Source: Nocardia brasiliensis (GTDB lineage: Bacteria > Actinomycetota > Actinomycetes > Mycobacteriales > Mycobacteriaceae). Taken from it: a stretch of DNA of 64,000 nt. Numbering within the stretch: the stretch's first letter is position 1; each line of letters starts with the position of its first letter. Position numbers and translations under genes: made by a program. The notes beneath the pieces were generated by a model. The model worked only from the letters and a program-made list of their open reading frames with translations, ran no database searches and was not told the DNA's origin. This document shows, piece after piece, positions 1 through 9,312 of this stretch. The stretch covers positions 6,944,001-7,008,000 of the forward strand of contig NZ_CP046171.1 in the NCBI RefSeq assembly GCF_011801125.1, in the 5' to 3' direction.

Positions 1-1574
1 AAGTGCCGCGAACCGGTCAGGTACAGCGTGACGCCCGCCTCCCGGGACAGGTCGATGGTCTCCTGATCGCGCACCGAACCGCCCGGCTGCACGATCGCCC
101 GTACGCCCGCCTGGATGAGTTGCTGCGGCCCGTCCGGGAACGGAAAGAACGCGTCCGATGCCGCGACCGAGCCCTTGGCCCGATCACCCGCGCGCTGCAC
201 CGCCAACTGCACCGCGTCCACCCGGTTGACCTGCCCCATGCCGACGCCGACCGAGGCGCCGTCGTGTGCGAGCAGAATCGCGTTCGACTTCACCGCACGG
301 CAGGCGCGCCAAGCGAATTCGAGATCGGCGAGGGTCTCGGCGTCGGCCGCCGGGCCCGCCACCAGGGTCCAGTTGGCCGGATCGTCGCCGGCGGCGTCGA
401 GGATGTCGCGCTGCTGCAGCAGCGCGCCGCCGCTGATCGGACGCAGCTCGGCGCCCGCCCGGCGCGGCGGCTCGGCGACCAGGATGCGCACGTTCTTCTT
501 GCGCTGCAACACCTCCACCGCGCCGTCGGCGTAGGCGGGGGCCACGATCACCTCGGTGAAGATCTCGGCGACCTGTTCGGCCAGCTCGACGGTGACCTCG
601 CGGTTGACCGCGATCACCCCGCCGAACGCGCTGACCGGATCACAAGCGTGCGCCTTGCGGTGCGCCTCAGCGATATCGGCGCCGGTCGCGATGCCGCAGG
701 GGTTGGCGTGCTTGATGATCGCCGCGGTCGGGGCAGTGTGGTCGTAGGCGGCGCGCCACGCGGCGTCGGCGTCGGTGTAGTTGTTGTACGACATCTCCTT
801 GCCGTGCAGCTGCCGCGCCTGCGCGAGACCGGCACCCGCGCCTGCGTCGGTGTAGAGCGCCGCCGCCTGATGCGGGTTCTCGCCGTAGCGCAGCACCGCG
901 GCGCGCTCCCAGGTGCCACCGAGCCAGCCGGGGAACTGCTCGCCCGCGTCGGCGGGCGCCTGCGCGACGCCGGGCACCAGCACCGAGGTCATCCAGCTCG
1001 CCACCGCGACGTCATAGCTCGCCGTATGCTGGAAAGCCTTGGCCGCCAAAGCGGTCCGCTCGGACAGGGTGAATCCGCCGGACTTCGCCGCGGCCAGCAC
1101 CTGGTCGTAGTCGCCGGTGTCGACGACCACCGCGACGGAGGGATGATTCTTCGCCGCCGCACGCACCATCGAGGGCCCGCCGATGTCGATCTGCTCGACG
1201 CACTCGTCGGTGGTGGCACCGCTGGCGACGGTCGCGGTGAACGGATAGAGGTTCACCACCACCAGCTCGAACGCCGCGACGCCCAGCTCGGCCAGCTGAT
1301 CGGCGTGCTCCTGCTTGCGCAGATCGGCGAGGATGCCCGCGTGCACCCGCGGATGCAGCGTCTTCACCCGCCCGTCGAGCGTCTCCGGGAAACCGGTGAG
1401 CTCCTCGACCTTGGTCACCGGGATGCCCGCGTCGGCGATCTTGCTCGCCGTCGAGCCGGTCGAGACCAGCTCAATGCCCGCGGCGTGCAAGCCGGTCGCG
1501 AGTTCGATGAGGCCGGTCTTGTCGTAGACACTCACCAAGGCCCGGCGGAGCGGCTTGCGCTCATGCTCGCTCAT
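1..1574 (-). CDS. purH: Bifunctional AICAR formyltransferase / IMP cyclohydrolase PurH (3' end cut by window edge)
   Basis: PurH catalyses the last two steps of de novo IMP synthesis in the cytosol, formylating AICAR with 10-formyl-THF and then closing the ring. The visible 524 residues start [20 protein letters not shown], the family's usual N-terminal MGS-like domain. An [11 protein letters not shown] motif of the formyltransferase domain is encoded near 690-720. The last residues in view read LTGSRH and would continue with F, so only the final one to three codons and the stop are missing compared with typical ~525-residue PurH. The ATG at 1574 overlaps the end of purN by 14 nt, so the two are probably translationally coupled and co-transcribed. 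Confidence 0.97.
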   Translation of the reverse strand, partial: MSEHERKPLRRALVSVYDKTGLIELATGLHAAGIELVSTGSTASKIADAGIPVTKVEELTGFPETLDGRVKTLHPRVHAGILADLRKQEHADQLAELGVAAFELVVVNLYPFTATVASGATTDECVEQIDIGGPSMVRAAAKNHPSVAVVVDTGDYDQVLAAAKSGGFTLSERTALAAKAFQHTASYDVAVASWMTSVLVPGVAQAPADAGEQFPGWLGGTWERAAVLRYGENPHQAAALYTDAGAGAGLAQARQLHGKEMSYNNYTDADAAWRAAYDHTAPTAAIIKHANPCGIATGADIAEAHRKAHACDPVSAFGGVIAVNREVTVELAEQVAEIFTEVIVAPAYADGAVEVLQRKKNVRILVAEPPRRAGAELRPISGGALLQQRDILDAAGDDPANWTLVAGPAADAETLADLEFAWRACRAVKSNAILLAHDGASVGVGMGQVNRVDAVQLAVQRAGDRAKGSVAASDAFFPFPDGPQQLIQAGVRAIVQPGGSVRDQETIDLSREAGVTLYLTGSRH

Positions 1575-2253
1575 CAGGGATTACTGCCTTTCGTCCGTCG
1601 GAAACAATGCCCCGCGTCGCGACGGCGGCGACCACCTGCGCCAGCAACCGCCGCTCGACAACCTTGATGCGCTCGTGCAGGCTCGCCTCGTCGTCTTCGG
1701 GCAGCACCGACACGGCCTCCTGCGCGAGGATCGGGCCGGTGTCGACGCCCGCGTCGACCAGGTGCACGGTCGAGCCGGTGACCCGCACGCCGTAGGCGAG
1801 CGCGTCGCGCACCCCGTGCGCGCCGGCGAAGGCGGGCAGCAGCGCGGGATGGGTGTTGATGATCCGGCCGCCGAAGCGTCCGAGGAAGGCGGGGCCGAGG
1901 ATCTTCATGAAGCCGGCGGAGACCACGAGGTCGGGGTGATACCCCGCGACCGCGTCGGTGAGCGCGGCGTCCCAGGCGGTGCGATCGGGAAAGGCCTTCA
2001 GCGCCACCTCGAAATGCGGAACGCCCGCCGCGTCGGCATGCGCGGTCGCCTGGCACGGCCGGTCGACACCGACCGCGACGATCCGGGCCGGGAAGTCGGC
2101 GGCGGCGGCCGCGTCGAGCAGCGCGCGCAGCAGCGATCCGGTGCCCGAGGCGAGCACGACTACGGTCGCCGGGGTCGCGGTGGGCGTCCACCGGACATGG
2201 GGCGATGCCAACGGGTCGGCGGCCGACGAAGGCGGCGGGACGGATGAGCTCAG
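1561..2253 (-). CDS. purN: Phosphoribosylglycinamide formyltransferase PurN
   Basis: PurN transfers the formyl group of 10-formyl-THF to GAR, the third step of purine synthesis. The protein has the family core: [12 protein letters not shown] near the N-terminus, then [29 protein letters not shown], and the catalytic Asp in [10 protein letters not shown]. It is 216-230 residues long, as usual. No ATG exists in frame. The only good ribosome binding site (AGGAG at 2261-2265) lies 7 nt before a CTG codon at 2253, so I place the start there; the alternative is TTG at 2211, which has no clear Shine-Dalgarno. The gene lies 56 nt after the membrane-protein gene and overlaps purH by 14 nt. Confidence 0.93.
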   Translation of the reverse strand: MSSSVPPPSSAADPLASPHVRWTPTATPATVVVLASGTGSLLRALLDAAAAADFPARIVAVGVDRPCQATAHADAAGVPHFEVALKAFPDRTAWDAALTDAVAGYHPDLVVSAGFMKILGPAFLGRFGGRIINTHPALLPAFAGAHGVRDALAYGVRVTGSTVHLVDAGVDTGPILAQEAVSVLPEDDEASLHERIKVVERRLLAQVVAAVATRGIVSDGRKAVIPDERA

Positions 2254-2309
2254 GGCTCTACTCCTGCGGTCGATCGGACGGCGGTCGGAACGGCTCCGCC
2301 GGGTAGAGC

Positions 2310-3794
2310 CTAACGACCGTCTACCGGGTGACTTTCCGGCAGGTCCGCCTCGACCACCTCGGCGTCGACGATGTCCGGTGTGGTATTCGCGCCGGGGGCG
2401 CGGACCGTCTCGATGGCGGTCTGGTCTTCGACGAGTTCGCCGTCCAGCGCGTCGTCGTGGTCCTGGTAGTCGTCGTCGAGGTAGTCGCGGTCGTCGTCGG
2501 CGTAGTAGTCGTCTTCGTAGTAGTCGTCGGCGTAGTAGTAGTCGTTCTCGTCGTAGGGGTCGTCGTAGTCGGCGGGCGCGGTGCCCACCGGGACGAGAAA
2601 CCAGCGCGCGAACGCCAAACCGGCGTAGCCGGGCACGGCCAGCCACGCGAAGGTGACGGCGGCGAAGATCGGCAGGTCGAGTCCGATCCGGCCGAAGGTG
2701 CCGAGTTCGCCGCCCGCCGCCGCGCCGAGCAGCACCAAGACCAGGGTGGCCGAGCCCGCGGAACACAGTGTCGCCCACGGCGCGCCGATCCGGTCGGTCG
2801 AGCGGCGCGCGAGATCGAGCCCGCCGAGCACCCCGATTCCCGCCGGGATCAACAGCAGCACCGGCCACCACGCGGGCGCCGGTCCGGTCGGCACCGCGAC
2901 CATCAGCGGCAGCGCGGGAACCGGCCCACCGACCACCGCGAACAGACCGAACGATGCCGCGCCGATCTGCGCGGTGGCCCCGACCAGCACGCCGACGGCC
3001 TGCACCACCAGATTCGGCAGGTAGGCCAGCGAGAGCAGGGTCAGCCCGAGCACGCCCGCGAAGTTGCCCGCGGCCGCGTAGGTGTCCCCGACCCGGGAGA
3101 CATGCAGCAGAAACGAGACGAGCGTGAGCACCGCGGCGCAGCCGAGCAGCCGCAGCACCGCGCGAAAAGCGCCGTACATACCGGAGATCGCCCATTCGGG
3201 CAGCCGCAGCAACGCGAAGACCTGCCGCCGGTTCGCGGCCGCGATGCCGCCGAGCGCCGCCATCAGATACAGCCCCGCGACCCAGGCGAACGCGGCGAGA
3301 GTGTTCGGCGGTTGCAGCGCGACGACACCGGAGGCATCCTCGGCGACCGCGAGACAGATGGCGGTGATCAGCAGGGGTCCGGCCATGGCGGCGCCGACGA
3401 TCCAGCCGAGATCGGCTCGGGTGCTGCCCGGTTCGACCGCCCGCGCGCATTCGCGACCGGCCAGCCAGACCATGAGCGCGGTCGGCAGCAGCGGAAGCAG
3501 ACCGAGCGAGGTCTTGCCGATCACCAGCGGAACCTGGTGCGCGCCAAGCCATCCCGCAGCGATCGCGCCCGAGGTACCGGCCAGATTGCTGCCCGAGGAG
3601 AGCAGGGCGGCCAGCATCAGCACGATGATCGTGGTGAGCGCGAACGTGGTGGGTCGCCCGGCGACCAGCACGAGGACTCTGGCCCGTTCCGGGGTCAGCG
3701 ACAGAAACCCGGCACCTTCGGCGTCGGTGTGCTGTTGCGGCACACCGCGGGACTCAGCGGTCCTGCGCGCAAGGGAGTTCCTGGGGGCATTCAT
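2310..3794 (-). CDS. perM: PerM-like cell division membrane protein (DUF6350 family)
   Basis: This is a 494-residue polytopic membrane protein. After a ~40-residue polar N-terminus it shows about ten hydrophobic segments (from FALTTIIVLMLAALL to IFAAVTFAWLAVPGYAGLAF). It ends in a ~95-residue cytoplasm-like tail rich in Asp, Tyr and Glu (for example YYYADDYYEDDYYADDD). The place next to purN-purH and after a DUF5336 gene matches Rv0955 (PerM) of M. tuberculosis, which is reported to support cell division and persistence; the assignment here rests on topology and gene order. The run of GAC/TAC codons makes the 3' end a near-repeat. The ATG at 3794 is followed by the MNAPRNSLARRT stretch. Confidence 0.85.
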   Translation of the reverse strand: MNAPRNSLARRTAESRGVPQQHTDAEGAGFLSLTPERARVLVLVAGRPTTFALTTIIVLMLAALLSSGSNLAGTSGAIAAGWLGAHQVPLVIGKTSLGLLPLLPTALMVWLAGRECARAVEPGSTRADLGWIVGAAMAGPLLITAICLAVAEDASGVVALQPPNTLAAFAWVAGLYLMAALGGIAAANRRQVFALLRLPEWAISGMYGAFRAVLRLLGCAAVLTLVSFLLHVSRVGDTYAAAGNFAGVLGLTLLSLAYLPNLVVQAVGVLVGATAQIGAASFGLFAVVGGPVPALPLMVAVPTGPAPAWWPVLLLIPAGIGVLGGLDLARRSTDRIGAPWATLCSAGSATLVLVLLGAAAGGELGTFGRIGLDLPIFAAVTFAWLAVPGYAGLAFARWFLVPVGTAPADYDDPYDENDYYYADDYYEDDYYADDDRDYLDDDYQDHDDALDGELVEDQTAIETVRAPGANTTPDIVDAEVVEADLPESHPVDGR

Positions 3795-3881
3795 GACAAT
3801 TCAGCGTGGCAGCTTCCCCGGCGCGAGCGGGTCAGGCGCGCCGCGAACTCGCGCCGGGAAGGACCGCTACCTGCTGTCTTG

Positions 3882-4955
3882 CTACTTGTTGTCTTCGGAC
3901 GGCCGGAACGCCTGGGTAGCGTCGGCGGCCGGATCGCCGCTCTGCTCGCCGCCGAAGGGCTGCGCCTGCTGCGCGCCGGGCTGACTCGGCTGGCCGTAGT
4001 TCGACGCGCCGTACGGCGACTGCTGGGCAGGCTGCTGCGCCGCACCGAAGTGCTGGGTGGCGCCGTCCTCCTGGCGCGCCTGCGGCACGCTCGGCTGGCT
4101 CTGGCCATACGGCGAACCCTGCTGCGCCGCACCGTAACCCGCCTGCTGGCCGTACCCGGGCTGCTGGCCGTAGGCCTGGCCGGGCTGCTGGCCGTAGGCG
4201 GGCTGACTCGGCTGGCTCTGGCCATACGGCGAACCCTGCTGCGCCGCACCGTAACCCGTCTGCTGACCGTAAGGAGACTGCTGACCGTAGGGCTGCGCGG
4301 GCTGCTGCTGGCCGTAGCCCTGCTGCTGCCCATAACCGGGCTGGCTCTGCCCGAACGACGCGCCGGGCTGCTGCTGGCCGTACCCACCCTGGGCGTAGCC
4401 CTGCGTTGCGGGCGCGGCCGGACGCGGCGCGGGCGCCTTGACCACACCCGACTCGAACAGCACCGCGCCGATCGCCAGCGCGGCCTGCGCGAAGGCGAAC
4501 ACGAGCAGGATGTAGGCGCCCCACTTCAGCTCGACGCCGTCACTGAGCGTGAACGAGTGCAGCAGCAGCGCGAAGAAGCCCGCGGTCGATCCGGCCGCGG
4601 CCGCACCGGTCCAGTTCTGCTTGGGCAGCACCGACAGCGCGGCGAGCAGCCCGCCGAGCAGCAGGATGCCCAGCAGCGCGGCACCGGAGGCCTCGAACAG
4701 GCTGGCCGTCTCGCTCCCGGAGACCCGGGTGCCGCCGAAATCGACCGGCTTGGTGCCGACGAAGGGCACGAAGCCGAGCAGGAAGTTGATCACGCCGAGC
4801 GCGGCGACACCGACCACCAGGAAGAAGGGCAGACCCTTGGCCTCAGCACCGGACGCGCTCGCGCCCGCGGCGGCACCACCTGCCGTCGAACCGAGGCTTG
4901 CGGATGTGGATGGCGCGGGTGTGTTGTACCCGGAGCCCCCGGACGGGTATGACAT
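3882..4955 (-). CDS. DUF5336 membrane protein with Gly-Tyr-Gln-rich tail (Rv0954-like)
   Basis: A 357-residue protein starting [16 protein letters not shown]. Residues ~45-190 contain four hydrophobic segments ([76 protein letters not shown]). The remaining ~150 residues are low complexity with repeated [10 protein letters not shown] and [10 protein letters not shown] units, part of them a near-exact internal duplication (4081-4148 versus 4201-4254). The architecture and neighbourhood match the 34-kDa antigen/Rv0954 family, implicated in the mycobacterial division complex. It precedes perM by 87 nt in the same direction, so both may act at the division site. The function here is inferred, not shown. 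Confidence 0.88.
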   Translation of the reverse strand: MSYPSGGSGYNTPAPSTSASLGSTAGGAAAGASASGAEAKGLPFFLVVGVAALGVINFLLGFVPFVGTKPVDFGGTRVSGSETASLFEASGAALLGILLLGGLLAALSVLPKQNWTGAAAAGSTAGFFALLLHSFTLSDGVELKWGAYILLVFAFAQAALAIGAVLFESGVVKAPAPRPAAPATQGYAQGGYGQQQPGASFGQSQPGYGQQQGYGQQQPAQPYGQQSPYGQQTGYGAAQQGSPYGQSQPSQPAYGQQPGQAYGQQPGYGQQAGYGAAQQGSPYGQSQPSVPQARQEDGATQHFGAAQQPAQQSPYGASNYGQPSQPGAQQAQPFGGEQSGDPAADATQAFRPSEDNK

Positions 4956-5209
4956 GTCGTCGTCTCCTAGGTCGAGTCATACGTGGTCTGTGCTGGCTGG
5001 ATCTTCTCTTGACGCTACTGCACTCGCCCGCCCGGGTCATCCTCACCTGACCGTCCGTCCGGCATGATTGATCGTTTCCGGACTGAACCGAACACGCGCC
5101 TGACTCGTATCCCCTACGCGGGCACCGCCCGCCACGCGACCCCCGATGCCGCACATGGTCGGTCAGGCCGCTCGGCTTCTGCCCAGGCCGAGCCCACCGC
5201 CATGCATGA
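4956..5209. other. Intergenic region upstream of the DUF5336 gene
   Basis: About 250 nt between the start of the DUF5336 gene and the sucD terminator. It should contain the promoter of the DUF5336-perM(-purN-purH) series. I see no convincing ORF or RNA gene. In M. tuberculosis a luciferase-like oxidoreductase gene (Rv0953c) sits at this point; nothing like it is present here. Confidence 0.5.
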
Positions 5210-5244
5210 CGAAGGCCGCCCCCGAGCTCGGGAGGCGGCCTTCG
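5210..5244 (-). terminator. Hairpin terminator after sucCD
   Basis: A perfect 11-bp stem, CGAAGGCCGCC / GGCGGCCTTCG, encloses a loop that itself contains the palindrome CCCGAGCTCGGG. It begins 21 nt past the sucD stop codon. There is no U-tract, as is common for actinobacterial terminators. Confidence 0.75.
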
Positions 5245-5264
5245 TTCGTACTTCGCGTCGTCGA

Positions 5265-6179
5265 TCAGACCTCGACGCTGGCCTTCTCCAGGATCTCGCG
5301 CGCCAGCGCGGCGGTCTCGGACGGCGTCTTGCCGACCTTCACGCCCGCGGCCTCCAGCGCGTCCTTCTTGGCCTGGGCGGTGCCCGCCGAGCCGGAGACG
5401 ATGGCGCCCGCGTGACCCATGGTCTTGCCCTCGGGGGCGGTGAAGCCCGCGACGTAGCCGACGACCGGCTTGGTCACGTTGGCCTTGATGTAGGCCGCGG
5501 CCCGCTCCTCGGCGTCGCCGCCGATCTCGCCGATCATCACGATCAGCTTGGTCTCCGGGTCCTTCTCGAACGCCTCGATGGCGTCGATGTGGGTGGTGCC
5601 GATGACCGGGTCGCCGCCGATGCCGATGGCGGTGGAGAAGCCGAAATCACGCAGCTCGTACATCATCTGGTAGGTCAGGGTGCCCGACTTCGACACCAGG
5701 CCGACCGGGCCCTTGCCGGTGATGTTGGCCGGGGTGATGCCGACCAGCGCCTCGCCGGGGGTGATGATGCCGGGGCAGTTCGGGCCGATGATCCGGGTCT
5801 TGTTGCCCTTCTCCACGTTGTAGGCCCACGCGAACGCGGTGTCCTGCACCGGGATGCCCTCGGTGATGACCACGAGCAGCGGGATCTCCGCGTCGATGGC
5901 CTCGATGATGGCGTCTTTGGCGAACTTCGGCGGCACGAACGCGATGGAGACGTCGGCGCCGGTCTCCTTGATCGCCTCGGCGACGGTGCCGTACACCGGC
6001 AGCTCGACCGCGTTGCCGTCCTTATCGGTGTGCGCGACGGTGGTGCCCGCCTTGCGCGCGTTGACGCCGCCGACGACCTGAGTGCCCGCCTTGAGCATCA
6101 GCGCGGTGTGCTTGGTGCCCTCGCCGCCGGTGATGCCCTGGACGATGACCTTCGAATCCTTGTTGAGGAAGATAGACAT
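5265..6179 (-). CDS. sucD: Succinate-CoA ligase [ADP-forming] subunit alpha
   Basis: The alpha subunit of succinyl-CoA synthetase interconverts succinyl-CoA and succinate with substrate-level ATP/GTP formation in the TCA cycle. The 304-residue protein begins [20 protein letters not shown] (CoA-binding Rossmann domain). It carries [15 protein letters not shown] and [19 protein letters not shown], and the phospho-histidine motif [18 protein letters not shown] near residue 245. It follows sucC by 11 nt, so the pair forms one operon and one heterodimeric enzyme. The length is normal and all key residues are present. Confidence 0.98.
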   Translation of the reverse strand: MSIFLNKDSKVIVQGITGGEGTKHTALMLKAGTQVVGGVNARKAGTTVAHTDKDGNAVELPVYGTVAEAIKETGADVSIAFVPPKFAKDAIIEAIDAEIPLLVVITEGIPVQDTAFAWAYNVEKGNKTRIIGPNCPGIITPGEALVGITPANITGKGPVGLVSKSGTLTYQMMYELRDFGFSTAIGIGGDPVIGTTHIDAIEAFEKDPETKLIVMIGEIGGDAEERAAAYIKANVTKPVVGYVAGFTAPEGKTMGHAGAIVSGSAGTAQAKKDALEAAGVKVGKTPSETAALAREILEKASVEV

Positions 6180-6190
6180 TTCCGGGTTCC

Positions 6191-7357
6191 TTACTTGGCC
6201 GCTGCCAGTTCGGCGGCCTTGTCGGCGCCTTCGTCCATTGTCTGCGCGAGCGTGATCAGCGGATGCGCGGCATCGACGAGAATCTTGCGACCCTCGTCCA
6301 CCTTGTTGCCGTCGAGCCGGACGACCAGCGGCTTGTTCGCCTCGGCGCCGAGGATCTCGAGCGCCTTGACAATGCCGTTGGCGACCGCGTCACAGGCGGT
6401 GATGCCACCGAAGACGTTCACGAACACGCTCTTGACCTGCGCGTCACCGAGGATGACGTCCAGACCCGCCGCCATCACCTCGGCCGAGGCGCCGCCACCG
6501 ATGTCGAGGAAGTTGGCCGGCTTGACGCCGCCGTGGTTCTCACCCGCGTAGGCGACCACGTCGAGGGTGGACATGACCAGGCCCGCGCCGTTGCCGATGA
6601 TGCCGACCTCGCCGTCGAGCTTGACGTAGTTGAGGTCGTTCTCCTTGGCCTTGAGCTCGAGCGGATCGGTCGCGTCCTTGTCCGCGAAGGCCTCGTGGTC
6701 GGCGTGGCGGAACTCGGCGTTCTCGTCCAGGGTGACCTTGCCGTCGAGCGCGAGGATCTCGTCCTGCGGGGTACGCACCAGCGGGTTGACCTCCACCAGA
6801 GTGGCGTCCTCCTTGACGAACACCTCCCACAGCTTCTGGATGGTCACGGCCGCGGCGTCGAGCACCTCGGCGGGCAGGTGGCCCTGCTCGGCGATCGAGC
6901 GGGCGAAGGCGAGATCGACGCCCTTGACGGCGTCGACGGGAACCTTGGCGAGGCGCTCGGGCTTGGTCGCGGCGACCTCTTCGATCTCCATGCCGCCTTC
7001 CACCGAGCACATGGCCAGGTAGGTGCGGTTGGACCGGTCCAGCAGGAAGGAGATGTAGTACTCCTCCGCGATGTCCTTGGCTTCGGCGACAAGGATCTTC
7101 TTGGTGATGTGGCCCTTGATATCCAGGCCGAGGATGTTCTGCGCGTGCGTGAACGCGTCGTCCGGGGTAGCGGCGTACTTGACGCCACCCGCCTTGCCGC
7201 GGCCACCGGCCTTGACCTGGGCCTTGACCATCACCGGCTTGCCGATTTCCGCCGCGATCGCGCGGGCGTCCTCGGCCGTGTCCGTGACGCGGCCCTCGGA
7301 CGAAGGCACTCCGTGCTTAACGAAGAGCTCCTTCGCCTGATATTCGAAGAGATCCAT
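6191..7357 (-). CDS. sucC: Succinate-CoA ligase [ADP-forming] subunit beta
   Basis: The beta subunit of succinyl-CoA synthetase (388 residues). It starts [19 protein letters not shown], the usual N-terminus of the ATP-grasp domain. Nucleotide-binding residues lie in [20 protein letters not shown], and the C-terminal ligase domain contains [10 protein letters not shown] and [20 protein letters not shown] chose the ATG at 7357, which is preceded by GGTGAG at a suitable distance; an in-frame upstream start at 7390 would add a non-homologous [11 protein letters not shown] extension. The gene heads the sucCD operon and diverges from the M23 peptidase gene across a ~430-nt control region with a Crp-like site. 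Confidence 0.97.
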   Translation of the reverse strand: MDLFEYQAKELFVKHGVPSSEGRVTDTAEDARAIAAEIGKPVMVKAQVKAGGRGKAGGVKYAATPDDAFTHAQNILGLDIKGHITKKILVAEAKDIAEEYYISFLLDRSNRTYLAMCSVEGGMEIEEVAATKPERLAKVPVDAVKGVDLAFARSIAEQGHLPAEVLDAAAVTIQKLWEVFVKEDATLVEVNPLVRTPQDEILALDGKVTLDENAEFRHADHEAFADKDATDPLELKAKENDLNYVKLDGEVGIIGNGAGLVMSTLDVVAYAGENHGGVKPANFLDIGGGASAEVMAAGLDVILGDAQVKSVFVNVFGGITACDAVANGIVKALEILGAEANKPLVVRLDGNKVDEGRKILVDAAHPLITLAQTMDEGADKAAELAAAK

Positions 7358-7784
7358 GTACTCACCGTCTCGTCTGCGTTGTGATGACAACGTCTTTGTT
7401 GGCGGCCCGACGTCGGAAGCGGGTCGGGTCGGACTCTAATCAGTCACATGGACGGCCAATCGGCCACGTTCATCCTAAGTGGCGCAGGTCACGGGCCGAT
7501 ACGCGCGGCCGAAAAACCGCTGGCCAACGCTACTCACGAGTAGGTTGCTGACACCGCGCCAGGTAGACCCGCCGAACCCGCGCACACGGCCGGATCTACT
7601 ACATGTCGTCGTCGAAAAGCCACGCCCGCGTGCCCAATGCACAGGTAGTTATTCCGTGCTGTTAGCGTGATCAATCTCACATGTTCGGACAGATGGGCCG
7701 CAGCGCTTGCGGACCCTGCAATCGTTTCGTTACCGTCAGTGCGGTCGATGTCACAGCACGGTCACGACTAGGAGGACGGCAAGC
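7358..7784. promoter_or_regulatory. Divergent control region sucCD / M23 peptidase
   Basis: This stretch has no gene I can support. It must contain the sucC promoter (leftward) and the promoter of the leader-M23 unit (rightward). A Crp-like palindrome lies at 7666-7681 on the M23 side. The stretch 7720-7737 contains TCGTTTCGTTACCGTCAG, which loosely recalls the GTAAC-type repeats bound by MtrA near cell-wall peptidase genes; this resemblance is weak and unproven. Confidence 0.5.
7666..7681. promoter_or_regulatory. Crp/Rv3676-like binding site
   Basis: The sequence CGTGA-TCAATC-TCACA matches the TGTGA-N6-TCACA consensus of the Crp family at nine of ten arm positions. It lies ~120 nt before the M23 leader ORF and ~310 nt before sucC, so a cAMP-responsive regulator could link peptidoglycan turnover and TCA-cycle expression. 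The site is seen directly; its use is inferred. Confidence 0.6.
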
Positions 7785-7907
7785 TTGATGCAGCACAGCG
7801 CTCCGCAGATGGAGAGCCGTTCCGCAGTTGACCCGTCGCAGCCGCTGATCAGCAGGCACCTCGGCCCCGCGAACATCTCCCGCTTCACGATGTGGCACAG
7901 CCGATGA
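7785..7907 (+). CDS. Short leader ORF coupled to the M23 peptidase gene
   Basis: A 39-40 residue ORF (TTG at 7785 or ATG at 7788) preceded by a full AGGAGG at 7770-7775. The encoded peptide MQHSAPQMESRSAVDPSQ... has no domain that I recognise, is Ser/Arg-rich and has no membrane segment. Its stop codon overlaps the ATG of the M23 gene as ATGA (7904-7907). The peptidase start itself has no Shine-Dalgarno, so ribosomes terminating on this ORF probably re-initiate on the peptidase. The peptide may matter only as a translated leader. Confidence 0.6.
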   Translation: MMQHSAPQMESRSAVDPSQPLISRHLGPANISRFTMWHSR

Positions 7908-9109
7908 ACCATCGCTCCGCCTTTGCTTCCGAACATCGCGCCCGAACCGGTCATCGTTATCGCGACGACGAGCCCTCGGGTGCGCAGGCGACACCCAGTA
8001 CGTCACGCGGTCCGTCGGTTGACCGGCAGCGCAACTCCCGTTTTGCCGCGCCCGCCGCGGCGCCGGTGGACTACAGCGCCCGCGAGAACTCCTGGTCGAC
8101 CAACGATTCCTGGTCCCAGCAGGACGCGTGGACACCGCGGGACAGCTGGTCGCAGCAGGAGTCCTGGTCCGACGGTGCCGCCTGGAACTCGGGCGAATCC
8201 TGGAGTGCGGGTGCGGCCTGGAACTCCGGCGAGGCCTGGGCCGAGAAAGAGAACTGGGCACCCGAAGACGGCACCTGGGCACCGGAAGAATCCTGGGCGC
8301 CCGAGGCCGAGCCGCAGACCCCCGAGACTCCTGCCACGCCGACCGTGATCCCCGGCCGCCGCTCCGCCAAACGCGGTGGCGCACACCGGGTTCCCGCTCC
8401 GCCCGCCGCCCTCAAGGGTCGTGCCGCGGTGGCCGCGGTCGCCGCCGGTGCGGTGGTCGCCGCCGGACAGGCCGCGCTCGCCTCCCCGGACCAGCCGAGC
8501 CAGGCCGTCGACTACGAGGCCGCCGGGCAGATCCACGAGATCGCCGCCCAATCGGTCAGCGTCGCCGACCCCGCCGTCACCTCGCCGGTGTCCCCCCAGA
8601 TCCTCAACCCCTCCGGGCCCAGCCACCTCGGCGACTTCAACGACATCCTGCAAAAGGGGCAGAAGTACGCCGAGGACATGGCCGCCGCGGAAGCCGCGAA
8701 GCTGCGCCCCCTGTTCACCAAGTTCGCCGCGGGTAACTTCACCTCCGGCTTCGGCGCCCGCTGGGGTGTCCAGCACCTCGGTATCGACGTCGCGGGCCCG
8801 ATCGGCACCCCGATCGTCGCCGTCGCCGACGGCACCGTCATCGAGGCGGGCCCCGCGTCCGGCTTCGGCATGTGGGTGCGCCTGCTTCACGACGACGGCA
8901 CCGTCACCATCTACGGCCACATCGACACCGCCACCGTCTCCCAGGGCCAGCGCGTCATGGCCGGCGACCAGATCGCCACCATCGGCAACCGCGGCTTCTC
9001 CACCGGCCCGCACTGCCACTTCGAGGTCTGGCTGAACGGCACCGACAAGATCGACCCGGTCCCGTGGCTCGCCACCCGCGGCATCAGCCTGGGCCCGCAG
9101 CGCGACTAG
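7904..9109 (+). CDS. M23 (LytM) family peptidoglycan metallopeptidase with Trp-repeat N-terminus
   Basis: A predicted zinc endopeptidase that cuts cell-wall cross-links outside the membrane. Of 401 residues, about 1-55 are basic. Residues ~60-135 are an unusual acidic repeat with a Trp every 6-8 residues (SWSQQDAWTPRDSWSQQESW). Then RRSAKRGG leads into a hydrophobic segment GRAAVAAVAAGAVVAAGQAA, which acts as a late signal/anchor. The C-terminal LytM domain shows the metal and catalytic motifs HLGIDVAGP, GHIDTA and HCHFEVW. It is divergent from sucC, as is Rv0950c in M. tuberculosis. The ATG at 7904 overlaps the leader stop; an in-frame GTG at 7892 is an alternative start. Confidence 0.92.
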   Translation: MNHRSAFASEHRARTGHRYRDDEPSGAQATPSTSRGPSVDRQRNSRFAAPAAAPVDYSARENSWSTNDSWSQQDAWTPRDSWSQQESWSDGAAWNSGESWSAGAAWNSGEAWAEKENWAPEDGTWAPEESWAPEAEPQTPETPATPTVIPGRRSAKRGGAHRVPAPPAALKGRAAVAAVAAGAVVAAGQAALASPDQPSQAVDYEAAGQIHEIAAQSVSVADPAVTSPVSPQILNPSGPSHLGDFNDILQKGQKYAEDMAAAEAAKLRPLFTKFAAGNFTSGFGARWGVQHLGIDVAGPIGTPIVAVADGTVIEAGPASGFGMWVRLLHDDGTVTIYGHIDTATVSQGQRVMAGDQIATIGNRGFSTGPHCHFEVWLNGTDKIDPVPWLATRGISLGPQRD

Positions 9110-9312
9110 GGTTTACCGAGGTTGAGGCTCGCGGGATCCTCGCGAGGTTCTGAAGTGTTTGCAGGATCCAGCGTTTCCCGCAGGGCCTCGGGTCCTCGTC
9201 GAGCCGGGTAGCCCTCCCTTGTGCCCCGACAGTGTTAGGGCCTCCTGGCACGCCCGGCCACTCGCGGTGTCCCGCACCCCACCTCCCCCATAGCGACCGG
9301 GCTCCCTGCTAC

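Noticed and set aside
3..1667. + strand ORF of 554 codons at the window start
   Set aside because: Antisense to purH, which has full family motifs.
2328..4952. + strand ORF of 874 codons opposite perM and the DUF5336 gene
   Set aside because: Low-complexity Val/Arg-rich translation that is the mirror of two real membrane-protein genes.
7358..7784. ydaO/c-di-AMP riboswitch ahead of the M23 peptidase
   Set aside because: Such riboswitches often precede actinobacterial wall hydrolases, but I do not find the conserved GGGGA and GGGUGAAU-type core elements.
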